NCBI GenBank assembly: GCA_964446685.1
Contig: CAYUPO010000008.1
Span: 1 to 58,667 of the forward strand
Direction of reading: 5' to 3'
Origin: CAZWRN01 sp964446685
GTDB taxonomy: Bacteria; Patescibacteriota; Microgenomatia; Daviesbacterales; UBA10151
Length of the DNA stretch: 58,667 nucleotides
Positions 8,369 through 16,327 of this stretch are shown in pieces. Positions within the stretch are counted from its first letter, which is position 1, and each line of letters opens with the position of its first letter. The position numbers were made by a program, and so were the translations under genes. The notes below the pieces were generated by a model that had not been told where the DNA came from, did not search any database, and was given only the letters and a program-made list of their open reading frames with translations.

Positions 8369-9328
8369 ATGATTACCATCTCAGTCCCGGCCAAAGTTCA
8401 CCTGCTCGGCGAACACTCAGTAGTGTATGGCAAACCTGCTCTTTTGTCAGCAATTAATCTAAGAGTGCTTGTCACTATTTCTTCCGAAATAAAGCAAAGA
8501 AAAAATGCGACAGAAGATCCATATGATGAGAATGCATTTGCATTACAAAAAATTATTGAAACTGTTATTAAGAAAAAGTTTAAAATAAAAACTATCCCCC
8601 CATACAGGATAAAAGTCACCTCCGAAATACCAATTGGTTATGGTCTTGGTTCTTCAGCTGCAATCTCTGCCGGATATAGTGCTGCTCTTTTATCATTTTT
8701 AAAAATTGAATGGGACTATACATTGGTAAATGAAATTGCTTACGAAGGCGAAAAACTTTTTCATGGCAATCCCTCCGGCGGTGATGTGGCGGCGGTTATA
8801 AATGGCGGATTTATCTGGTTTCGCAAAGAACTGGAAAGCTTAAAAATTATCCATCCTATCCCCCACAAAATTCACAAATCAATTGGACAATTTTTTCTGA
8901 TTGATTCAGGTAAACCAGTTGAGAATACGAAAGAAATGGTACGACTAGTCAAACAAAAACTGGCAGCTGAAAGCTCGAAGCTGAAAGCTATCTTTGATGA
9001 TCAGGAAAAACTAACTAAAGAATTATTAGTCTCACTATTAGATGGGAATCAAGCAGATTTAATAAACACAATTAAAAAAGGAGAGAAAAACCTTGAAACA
9101 CTGGGAGTGGTTGGATCAAAAGTAAAATCAATGATTCGTGACGTTGAATCGATTGGAGGAGCTTGTAAAATACTAGGTGGCGGTGGTGTCACCGATGGAT
9201 CAGGAATGCTACTTGCCTATCATCAAAATTCAAAAGAACTTCTAGAATTGATAAAACATAATAAATGGAATTTTAAAAGAATCAAGTTAGGAGAAACAGG
9301 TTTAAAAAAAGAGTTTTTAAAAGTATAA
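8369..9328 (+). CDS. mvk: Mevalonate kinase (GHMP family)
   Basis: This 319-residue kinase phosphorylates mevalonate with ATP. GHMP motif 1 is VPAKVHLLGEHSVVYGKPAL (about 6-25), motif 2 is PIGYGLGSSAAIS (about 88-100, ATP phosphate loop), and motif 3 is KILGGGGVTDGSGMLL (about 271-286). GNPSGGDVAAVINGG carries the likely catalytic Asp. Codons at 8965-8989 consist of the heptamer series AGCTGAA/AGCTCGA/AGCTGAA/AGCT, encoding a surface-like AESSKLKA stretch. It is in an operon with the decarboxylase, 8 bases downstream. Confidence 0.94.
   Translation: MITISVPAKVHLLGEHSVVYGKPALLSAINLRVLVTISSEIKQRKNATEDPYDENAFALQKIIETVIKKKFKIKTIPPYRIKVTSEIPIGYGLGSSAAISAGYSAALLSFLKIEWDYTLVNEIAYEGEKLFHGNPSGGDVAAVINGGFIWFRKELESLKIIHPIPHKIHKSIGQFFLIDSGKPVENTKEMVRLVKQKLAAESSKLKAIFDDQEKLTKELLVSLLDGNQADLINTIKKGEKNLETLGVVGSKVKSMIRDVESIGGACKILGGGGVTDGSGMLLAYHQNSKELLELIKHNKWNFKRIKLGETGLKKEFLKV
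8965..8989 (+). repeat. Heptamer repeat inside mevalonate kinase
   Basis: The units AGCTGAA, AGCTCGA, AGCTGAA and AGCT lie in frame within mvk. Closely related AGCTTNN heptamers occur between genes (14124-14192) and in the T-box leader. Confidence 0.7.
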
Positions 9329-9336
9329 TTACGATC

Positions 9337-10314
9337 ATGAAAGCATCAGCAAAAGCACCGGGAAATATTGCATTCATAAAATATTGGGGTAAAAAGAACC
9401 CTGAAATAAACCTTCCAGAGAACGGAAGCTTGTCTGTCTGTTTGGATACTATGAATACAGTTACAACAGTCGAATTTTCTAAAGATTTTAAAGTGGACTC
9501 GATAACAATTGATGGCAATTCAGCAGATCGGGAATTAGCTAGAATTCTTAGACACATAAATGAAATTCGGAAAATGGCAAAAATTACGGACAAAGTAAGA
9601 ATGGTTTCTAAAAATAGCTTTCCAAATGCTTCAGGTTTGGCATCCTCAGCTTCTGGGTTTGCAGCTCTAGCTGTAGCAGGAAGTAAAGCAGCTGGTCTAA
9701 ATTTACCTCAAAAAGAATTGTCGATTTTAGCACGTCATGGTTCTGGTTCGGCAGCACGCAGTATTCCTGATGGTTATGTCGAATGGTTAAATGGCGATGA
9801 TAATCTGTCGTCATATTCCTATTCCATGTTTCCTGCCAATCATTGGGATCTGGCAGCAATTGCAGTAGTTATAACTACAGAAAAAAAAGATGTTAGTACT
9901 ACTGCTGGTCATGCTATAACCACTTCAAGTCCTTTTTATAAATTGAGGATTAAAAGTTTACCTAATTATATTGATGAGATGAAAAAAACTATTGCTGACA
10001 AGGATTTTGAAAAATTTGGTGAAATGTTAGAAGCGGAATGTTTAAACTTTGTATCCATGTCTCTAACTTCATCCCCTTATATCATATATTGGGAGCCTAC
10101 GACAATTCGAATAATGAAATTATGCAAAAAATTACGCGATAAGAATTTGTTAGCTTACTTTACAATGGATGCTGGACCACAACCAGTAATTTACTGCTTA
10201 CAGAGGGATGCTCTTAAGATTTCTAAAATAATTAATGAAACTGAAGGAGTTATAGATACAATAATAAGTAGACCAACAATAGGAACTAGACTAATAGAAG
10301 ATCATTTATTTTGA
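9337..10314 (+). CDS. mvaD: Mevalonate-type decarboxylase (diphosphomevalonate or phosphomevalonate decarboxylase)
   Basis: This 325-residue GHMP-fold decarboxylase has KAPGNIAFIKYWGKKN (about 6-21), NSFPNASGLASSASGFAAL (about 93-111), GSGSAARSIPDGYVEW (about 135-150) and YFTMDAGPQPVIYCL (catalytic Asp region, near residue 285). Classical enzymes act on mevalonate diphosphate. The next gene is isopentenyl phosphate kinase and no phosphomevalonate kinase is seen, so this one may decarboxylate mevalonate 5-phosphate to isopentenyl phosphate, as known in Chloroflexi and Haloarchaea. Which substrate it uses cannot be read from sequence by eye. Its TGA stop overlaps the IPK start. Confidence 0.9.
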   Translation: MKASAKAPGNIAFIKYWGKKNPEINLPENGSLSVCLDTMNTVTTVEFSKDFKVDSITIDGNSADRELARILRHINEIRKMAKITDKVRMVSKNSFPNASGLASSASGFAALAVAGSKAAGLNLPQKELSILARHGSGSAARSIPDGYVEWLNGDDNLSSYSYSMFPANHWDLAAIAVVITTEKKDVSTTAGHAITTSSPFYKLRIKSLPNYIDEMKKTIADKDFEKFGEMLEAECLNFVSMSLTSSPYIIYWEPTTIRIMKLCKKLRDKNLLAYFTMDAGPQPVIYCLQRDALKISKIINETEGVIDTIISRPTIGTRLIEDHLF

Positions 10315-11117
10315 TGAAAAATTTAATTCTAATAAAACTTGGTGGAAGCACCATTACTGATAAGCATACGCGCAAAAAAGCTAATTTTGAGAAGATTAGA
10401 CAACTTGCAAAAGAGGTCTCTGAAGCCAGATCAGAAAGCGAAGACCTAATTGTTATTTCTCACGGACAAGGTTCATTCGCCCACTTTCCAGCTCACGAAT
10501 ACAAAACAAAAGATGGGTTCATAAATAAGGATAGTCCTATTGGTCTGGCTAAAGTACGACAAGATTGCATTGAACTGAATCTCATCGTAATCTCTGCATT
10601 AATAAGTTGTGGAATCCCCGCTGTGACTATTGAACCCTTTAGTACAATGACCACAAAAAACAAAAAGCTTGATCAAGTATTTTTGCAACCATTAACAAAT
10701 TTACTAAATCGTAATGTAGTTCCTGTTGTTTATGGTGATACCTTATCCGATTCAGAAATTGGTTGCACAATTTATTCAGGAGAAACAATTTTAAATATAC
10801 TAGCCCTTAAACTTAAAGAGGAGAATTTTAATCCAAAGATGATTATAGAAGTGGGAAAAACTGATGGAGTCTATGATGAAAAAGGCTCGACTATTTCAGA
10901 AATAAGCGATCACAATATCCAAGAAGTGAGAAAAATATTAAAAGAGTTTGATGGAATTGACGTTACAGGTGGAATGGTACATAAAGTAGAAGAAGCGATG
11001 TTATTATCAAAACAGCAGATTCCAACACTACTAATTTCATCTGCAAAAAATCATTTAAAAAAAGCAATATTAAATAAAAAAGTTAAAGGGACATGGATTA
11101 GACAATCTTATAATTGA
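10314..11117 (+). CDS. Isopentenyl phosphate kinase
   Basis: This 267-residue amino-acid-kinase-fold enzyme phosphorylates isopentenyl phosphate to IPP. The N terminus has KNLILIKLGGSTITDK, followed by ISHGQGSFAHFPAHEY, the IPK signature with the catalytic His in SFAH (about residue 57). VVYGDTLSD, IIEVGKTDGVYD and DVTGGMVHKVEEA are also family features. The ATG at 10314 overlaps the decarboxylase stop (TGATG), so it is translationally coupled; a TTG one codon upstream is possible. Its presence points to the alternative mevalonate route. Confidence 0.92.
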   Translation: MKNLILIKLGGSTITDKHTRKKANFEKIRQLAKEVSEARSESEDLIVISHGQGSFAHFPAHEYKTKDGFINKDSPIGLAKVRQDCIELNLIVISALISCGIPAVTIEPFSTMTTKNKKLDQVFLQPLTNLLNRNVVPVVYGDTLSDSEIGCTIYSGETILNILALKLKEENFNPKMIIEVGKTDGVYDEKGSTISEISDHNIQEVRKILKEFDGIDVTGGMVHKVEEAMLLSKQQIPTLLISSAKNHLKKAILNKKVKGTWIRQSYN

Positions 11118-11136
11118 TATATACTTTCCTAATTGA

Positions 11137-11142
11137 TACAAT
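11137..11142 (+). promoter_or_regulatory. -10 box (TACAAT), leaderless arrangement
   Basis: TACAAT ends 7 bases before the ATG at 11150. TTGATATATAC lies upstream at 11114-11124 as a possible -35 region. It suggests the HAD gene has its own promoter after the mevalonate operon and supports 11150 as the start. Confidence 0.5.
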
Positions 11143-11149
11143 CCCCCTC

Positions 11150-11872
11150 ATGAAAAGCCAGGAACGCAGTGTTGCACTACTTGATATAGACGGAACATTG
11201 ATGCCCAAAAATCGGGGAATTTTTGGTGTTGGTGAGGCTTTGGTACATCAAGGTCGAATGAGTCAAAGGGGGCTAGATCAAATGATTATTGCTCGTAGTA
11301 GATTAAACACTCCACAAGGTGATATCCGAAAACTTGCCTATGAAGACTATGCCGAGTTGGTATTAAATGAACTAGCTCGTGGCCTTGAAGGAAACCCCCA
11401 AGCAGATGTTTATGATATTGCAAGCAGAACATTATTAGAACAAAAAGATACTTTCTATCCTTATGGCCAAAGATTAATTGATAGAATTAGGCCAACCCAT
11501 GATACATTATTAGTCACAGCAAATGCAGATTTTTATGCTGAGGTTTTTACTCGGCATTTTAAAGTGGATGGATTTAAAGCAACGGTGTTAGAAACAGAAG
11601 GAGGGTTATATACTGGACGAGTCGCAAACCATATGACAAGATCTGAACATAAGCATCAAGCTACATTAGACGTTTTTAAAAAATACTCACATAACCAATC
11701 AATCGCTTTAGGTGATTCAGAAGGTGACGCTGGAATGCTTTCATTGGTAGAGATTCCTGTTGCTGTAGACCCAGACGAAAAACTACTAGAACAAACGCAA
11801 TCTCACTGGATTGTTGCAACTCCAGAAACAGTTGAAAGCCAATTGTATTCAAGATTAGGTTTAAATCTATAA
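11150..11872 (+). CDS. HAD-superfamily phosphatase (HAD-IB, SerB-like)
   Basis: From the ATG at 11150 the protein has 240 residues. HAD motifs are LLDIDGTLM (motif I, Asp12 and Asp14), LLVTANADFY (motif II), HKHQATLDVF (motif III Lys) and ALGDSEGDAGML (motif IV). The inserted helical cap and the GLYTGRV strand are typical of SerB-type phosphatases. The substrate is unknown; a phosphatase at the end of an isoprenoid operon might act on a prenyl phosphate, but that is speculation. An upstream TTG at 11114 overlaps the IPK stop and is less likely. Confidence 0.8.
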   Translation: MKSQERSVALLDIDGTLMPKNRGIFGVGEALVHQGRMSQRGLDQMIIARSRLNTPQGDIRKLAYEDYAELVLNELARGLEGNPQADVYDIASRTLLEQKDTFYPYGQRLIDRIRPTHDTLLVTANADFYAEVFTRHFKVDGFKATVLETEGGLYTGRVANHMTRSEHKHQATLDVFKKYSHNQSIALGDSEGDAGMLSLVEIPVAVDPDEKLLEQTQSHWIVATPETVESQLYSRLGLNL

Positions 11873-11879
11873 CCTAGTC

Positions 11880-12097
11880 TAGTAATAATATTTTTTCTGT
11901 TTTAGGCGACTTAGCAGAAAGAGAAGGTATGGAATGTTTTTTTTACTATTAACACCGGACAGGATGTCCATATTCTGGTGGAGAAAAAAAGTTTAAATTC
12001 ATTAAAAAATAAATTATCAACTTTACCCGAAGTTCAAAGTATTATTGTTAATTCACCGTCTAAAGGCACTGAATTATCCAGTAAACATCTTTTTTAA
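11880..12097 (+). pseudogene. Remnant of a second mevalonate-type decarboxylase (C-terminal fragment, frameshifted)
   Basis: Two frames joined at a run of eight T (about 11938-11945) encode VLGDLAEREGMECFF followed by TINTGQDVHILVEKKS and then LSTLPEVQSIIVNSPSKGTEL..KHLF. This lines up with the C terminus of the intact decarboxylase at 9337-10314 (YFTMDAGPQPVIYCLQRDA, GVIDTIISRPTIGTRL, DHLF). One T too many breaks the frame, no N-terminal two thirds remain, and a stop lies just upstream. I read it as the tail of a lost paralogous decarboxylase/GHMP kinase. The divergent TGQDVH suggests it was not a recent duplicate. Confidence 0.65.
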
Positions 12098-12129
12098 TCA
12101 TTTATATTTATTTTAGTTATATTCTTAGG

Positions 12130-12135
12130 TACACT
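12130..12135 (+). promoter_or_regulatory. Candidate -10 box (TACACT)
   Basis: TACACT ends 6 bases before the ATG at 12142, the leaderless spacing. Confidence 0.35.
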
Positions 12136-12141
12136 TCAGTT

Positions 12142-12378
12142 ATGTCACTAGAGAGAGGCCATCCAATCAATCATGGTGCTAAGGAACCGCTGAGTGTTCA
12201 AGCTAATTCAGTAAAAATAGATTGGGATTTATTTATTTATGATGTTGCTCCACCTACAAATGTCAGGCTAAACGGTGATTTTTTGTTTTGTAATGAGGTG
12301 AAATATGCTTCCTCAAGAATTGCTTATCCAGCAAGAGTTATAAAAAATTCTTTAGATCTGGAAATAAATTGTGATTAA
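12142..12378 (+). CDS. Small protein of unknown function
   Basis: This is a 78-residue soluble protein with no recognisable family, signal peptide or membrane segment. The start is supported by a -10-like box at leaderless distance. It ends one base before the convergent IDI-like gene ends. The intact frame and promoter spacing argue for a real gene, but there is no functional evidence. Confidence 0.45.
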   Translation: MSLERGHPINHGAKEPLSVQANSVKIDWDLFIYDVAPPTNVRLNGDFLFCNEVKYASSRIAYPARVIKNSLDLEINCD

Positions 12379-12912
12379 TTAATCAAAAAAACCATTTTGC
12401 TTTAACAACGGAATAGCTGATTTGCACCAAGGAGTATATTTATTAGGATTTTCTTGAATGTCTTTTAAAAACTCTTGCTTGTCCATCCATTTGTATTCAT
12501 AACCTGTATCTGGGTTCATGGAAACTTTTCCATCATACTGACCTATTAATAATTTACAAAACTCGTTTTCACAAAGTTCATTGTATTTTTCAAAATAGTG
12601 AAATCCACCTAGATTTTCTAGCTCAACACCCTTTATCCCCCATTCTACTTCTAAACAACGAGCAGTCGCTTCTTCATCGGTCTCATCGTGATCTGCTAAA
12701 TGTAATTGATGAGTTGAACCGGTATTGTCCCAAATATCATCAAAAACTACATGTTTGCGGCGGTGAATAAGAGTCTCTCCTTTAGTGTTGTAAATAAAAA
12801 CTGTAATAGCTAAATGATGTTTGCCTTCACCAGTATGACAAACAATTTTGGATTCATATTCCCCGGTAAAGTTGCCTTTGTCGTCAGCTAGTAATATTGT
12901 CTGGTCTGTCAT
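12379..12912 (-). CDS. idi: Type I isopentenyl-diphosphate isomerase-like Nudix protein, catalytic Cys replaced by Ser
   Basis: The 177-residue protein follows type I IDI from end to end: ILLADDKGNFTG, the metal-binding His pair in CHTGEGKHHLA (His26, His33), DDIWDNTGSTHQ, the modified Nudix helix EEATARCLEVEWGI (Glu90) and ENEFC (Glu115, Glu117). In E. coli IDI the TNSVCGHP block holds the catalytic Cys67; here the matching residue in NTGSTH is Ser66, while the following His is kept. IDI interconverts IPP and DMAPP, which the nearby prenyl synthase needs. Mutation studies on known IDIs show that this Cys is important, so activity is uncertain. The start overlaps the end of the upstream MFS gene by 29 bases. 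Confidence 0.75.
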   Translation of the reverse strand: MTDQTILLADDKGNFTGEYESKIVCHTGEGKHHLAITVFIYNTKGETLIHRRKHVVFDDIWDNTGSTHQLHLADHDETDEEATARCLEVEWGIKGVELENLGGFHYFEKYNELCENEFCKLLIGQYDGKVSMNPDTGYEYKWMDKQEFLKDIQENPNKYTPWCKSAIPLLKQNGFFD

Positions 12913-14122
12913 TTTTAAAAAGATTTATTTTTGCTTTATCAGTGTCGGTTTTATAGGGATATAATTTTGTTAGCAATGACACTAAAGCTGTGAATAAGAA
13001 TATTAACACAAGTGGCATATTAAACCAAAATAGAATCCCCCAGACCAGGAAAAGTGTCCATCTCATGATTGCCATACCTATCTCTCGTTGAAAAATAGCA
13101 GCTACTATATCCTGATGTCTTCCATGTTGATATATAGCTGTATCAACAGAAATATTTTGAGCTGATCGATTTAAAGCATATAACGGTGATAATAAAAATA
13201 TATGTGATGCACTGGTAATAAAAACAGATATAACCCAGGTAATGGCATCCAAAGGTGCAATTACATTGATGACTCTTTTTGGACCAAACCGATCAATCAT
13301 AAATCCGACGATAAATGTCATTACCATTGCAAAGAAGGCCAGAACTGAACCGATAAATCCAACTCCGATAATACCTGATAAAAAGGGCAGGAAAAAAATT
13401 GGCAGAAACACAACTGCTACTTCATCAGTGAAAGCGATCCCTCCCAGAGTTAAAAATGTTTTCCATTCTCTCTTGGGAGAAAGGGTCATAATAATTTTAA
13501 GCAAATGTACCTCAATTTTGTCTTCCTGCTTAGGCAAATATTGTAGTGGGATAGTTGCAACAAGAACTAAAATTGCTAAAACAACAAAGAGGGCTTCAAA
13601 GCCCAAAAAGTTGATGAGTAATCCCCCAAAAGCTGGGCCGCCAATAGAAGCAATCGATGCTAGAAGTGACCCAATTGATATCTCCTCTCCCTGTTTTTTA
13701 TCATCACTTAAATGACTAAAATAAAGATGATAAGCTGTCCAATAAAGCCCAATTGCTGCTCCCCCAAAGAAAGTTGCTATAAACAAAAAAATCAAATCAT
13801 ATTTTGCCAGAGACAATATGACATAGAAAGCGACCAGCGATAAGTTGCCCCATAATACAGCAAATCGCAGCCCTTTTTTGGCAATTAACCAAACACTGGG
13901 TGCGGCTGAAAGAGAATTAAAAATATGAATCAAAGCCAAGGAAAAAGCCACAATACTGAGTGACTGATGAAACTCAAACCCATAATTTCTAGCTAACTGG
14001 AAGATAAAGATACCATTAAATAGCTGAAAAAGAGATATTGCAAAAGAGCGGATTATTGAATGAAGATAAAAAGCCCCTAAATAACGGAACTGCCTCCTGT
14101 GGAGCAGACTGTGGTAGAACAT
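12884..14122 (-). CDS. Major facilitator superfamily transporter
   Basis: This 412-residue integral membrane protein has about 12 hydrophobic segments and MFS-like loops such as IDRFGPKRVIN between segments and WLIAKKGLRFAV near the first repeat. No residues allow the substrate to be named. It is co-directional with and overlaps the IDI-like gene, so the two are probably one operon. Heptamer repeats lie just upstream of the start. Confidence 0.8.
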   Translation of the reverse strand: MFYHSLLHRRQFRYLGAFYLHSIIRSFAISLFQLFNGIFIFQLARNYGFEFHQSLSIVAFSLALIHIFNSLSAAPSVWLIAKKGLRFAVLWGNLSLVAFYVILSLAKYDLIFLFIATFFGGAAIGLYWTAYHLYFSHLSDDKKQGEEISIGSLLASIASIGGPAFGGLLINFLGFEALFVVLAILVLVATIPLQYLPKQEDKIEVHLLKIIMTLSPKREWKTFLTLGGIAFTDEVAVVFLPIFFLPFLSGIIGVGFIGSVLAFFAMVMTFIVGFMIDRFGPKRVINVIAPLDAITWVISVFITSASHIFLLSPLYALNRSAQNISVDTAIYQHGRHQDIVAAIFQREIGMAIMRWTLFLVWGILFWFNMPLVLIFLFTALVSLLTKLYPYKTDTDKAKINLFKNDRPDNITS

Positions 14123-14123
14123 A

Positions 14124-14192
14124 AATACAGCTTACAGCTTTTAGCTTAAAGCTTAAAGTAGTGATTTCTGGAAGCTAGAAGCTTCAAGCTCT
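14124..14192. repeat. Heptamer repeat array (AGCTTNN type)
   Basis: The array CAGCTTACAGCTTTTAGCTT..AAGCTTAAAG and then GGAAGCTAGAAGCTTCAAGCTC shows a 7-base period on the AGCTT core, in the spacer between the MFS and DUF3105 genes. Confidence 0.65.
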
Positions 14193-14817
14193 ATTCCATT
14201 GTTTTCTCTGGGCCTTGGTTAATATGGCCGCTGATGAAGGCGTTAATTTTATCTTTGTCAAAGTTATCCATTTTTTCCATGTATCTCCAGGCTGTCAGGA
14301 TAATTTTGGAATCCATATTTGGGCGTGGGACCACAATTAACCGGGTTTGTCCTCTGGCGTCATAAACAGAGGTCAGGTCTGTTACAAGTTCCTGACAGGA
14401 TGCTGATTGGAAATTATCTGACAAAGTGGCTGCTGCTGAAGCGTTGGCCTCGGCTGATTCACTAGCCACCTGCATCGGTCTGCCAGACTGAGCAATTGCA
14501 TTAGGAATCAGATTAAATCCGGTTGGCTGAATATCACAGTTATAGTTCATAATAATATATCCGTGTTCCAGAGAATGAAGTAAGTTTCTGTCATCGCGCG
14601 GAGTCTGATAAACCCCCCATTTAGTCCATTCAGCGTAATGATTGCCGGATGTGGGTGGATTGGTTTTGTAAGCAACCTGTGTTCCGATTGCCACATGCTC
14701 CCGACCTTCGTCCTCAAATTGGGCTCCTGGTTTCGGTTTTGACTCGTTATAAACCCAAAAACCAAGAATGGCTGCAGAGAGAACGATTACTAAAATAATT
14801 AATCTTTTTTCATTCAT
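14191..14817 (-). CDS. DUF3105 family membrane-anchored protein
   Basis: The 208-residue protein has one N-terminal membrane anchor (about 5-23, RLIILVIVLSAAILGFWVY) and an extracytoplasmic DUF3105 domain: YKTNPPTSGNHYAEWTKWGVY (about 50-70) and NLLHSLEHGYIIMNYNC (about 78-94). The conserved PPTSGxH and HSLEHG are the family's hallmark and suggest metal binding. The biochemical role of DUF3105 is not known to me. It lies between heptamer repeats and a palindromic repeat. Confidence 0.85.
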   Translation of the reverse strand: MNEKRLIILVIVLSAAILGFWVYNESKPKPGAQFEDEGREHVAIGTQVAYKTNPPTSGNHYAEWTKWGVYQTPRDDRNLLHSLEHGYIIMNYNCDIQPTGFNLIPNAIAQSGRPMQVASESAEANASAAATLSDNFQSASCQELVTDLTSVYDARGQTRLIVVPRPNMDSKIILTAWRYMEKMDNFDKDKINAFISGHINQGPEKTME

Positions 14818-14866
14818 AACTTTGCAAGTGTCGACAAGTTTAACATGAGTTTAACAAAATTTAAAG

Positions 14867-14930
14867 GTAATGCTTCGACTTCGCTCAGCAAGAATATGTT
14901 TCCTGAGCGAGGAACGAGTCGAAGGATTAC
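14867..14930. repeat. Palindromic repeat element, 64 bp
   Basis: GTAATGCTTCGACT (14867-14880) pairs with AGTCGAAGGATTAC (14917-14930) with one mismatch, and CGCTCAG/CTGAGCG form an inner stem. It lies between DUF3105 and pth and belongs to the same general family as the other palindromic elements. Confidence 0.75.
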
Positions 14931-14937
14931 CTAACTT

Positions 14938-15525
14938 TTAAAATCCTCGTTCATTGAATTGATTCTGGGTTTTTTCCAGGCCGTCGGTTAAAAATACATC
15001 CAGAGCCTGGCAGCATTTTTTTAGTAAGGCTTTTTTAGCAGACCCTTCCCCTTGGACAAAATGATCGATAACAAATTTTTCCGCATTAAAATCAATTTCT
15101 TTGTGTTCACCTGAGAACGATTTTTGATTGCCAATTCCCAGTCTAAACCTGATAAATTTATCTGAATTAAGTGACTCGATGATAGACTCTATTCCATGAT
15201 GCCCAGCAGCTGAACCTCCCTGTCTGATTTTCATATGCCCTAAAACAATGTCCAGTTCATCATGAATAATAACGACATTTTGGGGGGGGATTTTGTAAAA
15301 GTTGGTTATTTTGGAAACAGACATACCGGAAAGATTCATAAATGTCTGCGGTTTTGCCAAAATAATATCTCCAGTGATTATCACTTCAGCCTTAAATTTT
15401 TTCTCCAGTGTGAACTCACCAAAAGCTCTTTTATGAGCAAAATACTCCAGTGCTTCAAAACCCAGATTATGACGGGTATTTACAAACTTTTCTCCGGGAT
15501 TACCAAGGCCAACAATTAATAACAT
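14938..15525 (-). CDS. pth: Peptidyl-tRNA hydrolase
   Basis: This 195-residue enzyme releases tRNA from stalled peptidyl-tRNA. Family motifs are present: LIVGLGNPGEKFVNTRHNLGFEAL (about 3-26, with the catalytic His in TRHNLGF), PQTFMNLSGMSV (about 59-70), VIIHDELDIVLG (about 85-96, catalytic Asp) and GSAAGHHGIESII (about 106-118). Length is normal. Confidence 0.96.
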   Translation of the reverse strand: MLLIVGLGNPGEKFVNTRHNLGFEALEYFAHKRAFGEFTLEKKFKAEVIITGDIILAKPQTFMNLSGMSVSKITNFYKIPPQNVVIIHDELDIVLGHMKIRQGGSAAGHHGIESIIESLNSDKFIRFRLGIGNQKSFSGEHKEIDFNAEKFVIDHFVQGEGSAKKALLKKCCQALDVFLTDGLEKTQNQFNERGF

Positions 15526-15534
15526 AGTTTGTAG

Positions 15535-15540
15535 ATTATA
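15535..15540 (-). promoter_or_regulatory. -10 box (TATAAT) for pth
   Basis: The minus-strand TATAAT ends 9 bases before the pth ATG, consistent with a leaderless or very short leader transcript. Confidence 0.5.
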
Positions 15541-15552
15541 ACACCACTAACA

Positions 15553-15706
15553 TAACGTCATTGCGAGGAGGTGGGGCGAAGCAATCCGATTCCTGGAATT
15601 AACTTACCTACATGGTGAATTCTTGGTTTTCAGATTGCCGCGCGTAAATTCGCATGTTACTCGCTCGCCACGATCAGTTTCATGATTGTGGCTCGCAATG
15701 ACGTTA
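15553..15706. repeat. Palindromic repeat element with 15-bp perfect terminal inverted repeats
   Basis: TAACGTCATTGCGAG (15553-15567) and CTCGCAATGACGTTA (15692-15706) are perfect inverted repeats bounding 154 bp. The right end supplies the TAA stop codon of the neighbouring HAD gene (15704-15706). It shares ends with the element at 5431. Confidence 0.82.
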
Positions 15707-16327
15707 AGCGATTAAACCAAGCAGCTCTTTTAAGGAATGAATTGTGTAGGCTTTATGATGCTTACTTTTATCTTTCCGGTTTATCCATACCGGAATTAAA
15801 TCTGCTCTTTGCAACAAGATATTTATCACATCCGGATTGTCATCCACTATGACGGCATTTTTTGGGAGCAAATCCAAAACCCTTTTTGTCCGCTTGTTAA
15901 AGAAGATAAACAGTAATGCCGGATCAAAAAACTGCTGTACTTTTCCTTTTTTTATTTTTCTGATCTGAGCAGACTTATACCCTTCTGAATAAACTCCCAG
16001 TTTATGAGTTTTACTTAGGGGTTCTAGTACTTCTTTTGTTTCTTCAAAGATTGATTTTTCAAAATTTAAATCATGATAATAATGCTTTTTTAATTCAGAA
16101 TGTTTATGACCCAGATGCTTAGCTAAATGAGCAGTATATTTATGAGGATGGAAAAATGTTCTTTTCTTTAAAGTAGCGTCATAATCCAGCCTAGCTTTTT
16201 CAAATTCTTCATCTTTAATACTTAAATTGCTTAATAATTTTGCTTTATAAAGTTCCCTGAATTTATGAGGACTGTGAACCGTGTGGTCGAGGTCAAACAA
16301 AATAATCTGGTTTGGAGTTATTTTCAT
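15704..16327 (-). CDS. HAD-superfamily hydrolase
   Basis: The 207-residue protein has HAD motif I LFDLDHTVHSP (about 10-20; DxDxT), motif II as LGVYSEGYKSAQI, motif III around the Lys-rich helix after it, and motif IV AVIVDDNPDVI (about 156-166). The substrate is unknown. It overlaps the upstream Nudix gene by 4 bases (ATGA), so the two are coupled. Its stop codon lies in the end of a palindromic repeat, so the C terminus may have been reset by the insertion. Confidence 0.8.
   Translation of the reverse strand: MKITPNQIILFDLDHTVHSPHKFRELYKAKLLSNLSIKDEEFEKARLDYDATLKKRTFFHPHKYTAHLAKHLGHKHSELKKHYYHDLNFEKSIFEETKEVLEPLSKTHKLGVYSEGYKSAQIRKIKKGKVQQFFDPALLFIFFNKRTKRVLDLLPKNAVIVDDNPDVINILLQRADLIPVWINRKDKSKHHKAYTIHSLKELLGLIA

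Noticed and set aside
13242..13715. 157-codon plus-strand frame inside the MFS gene
   Set aside because: It is antisense to a clear membrane protein, with low-complexity composition and no promoter.
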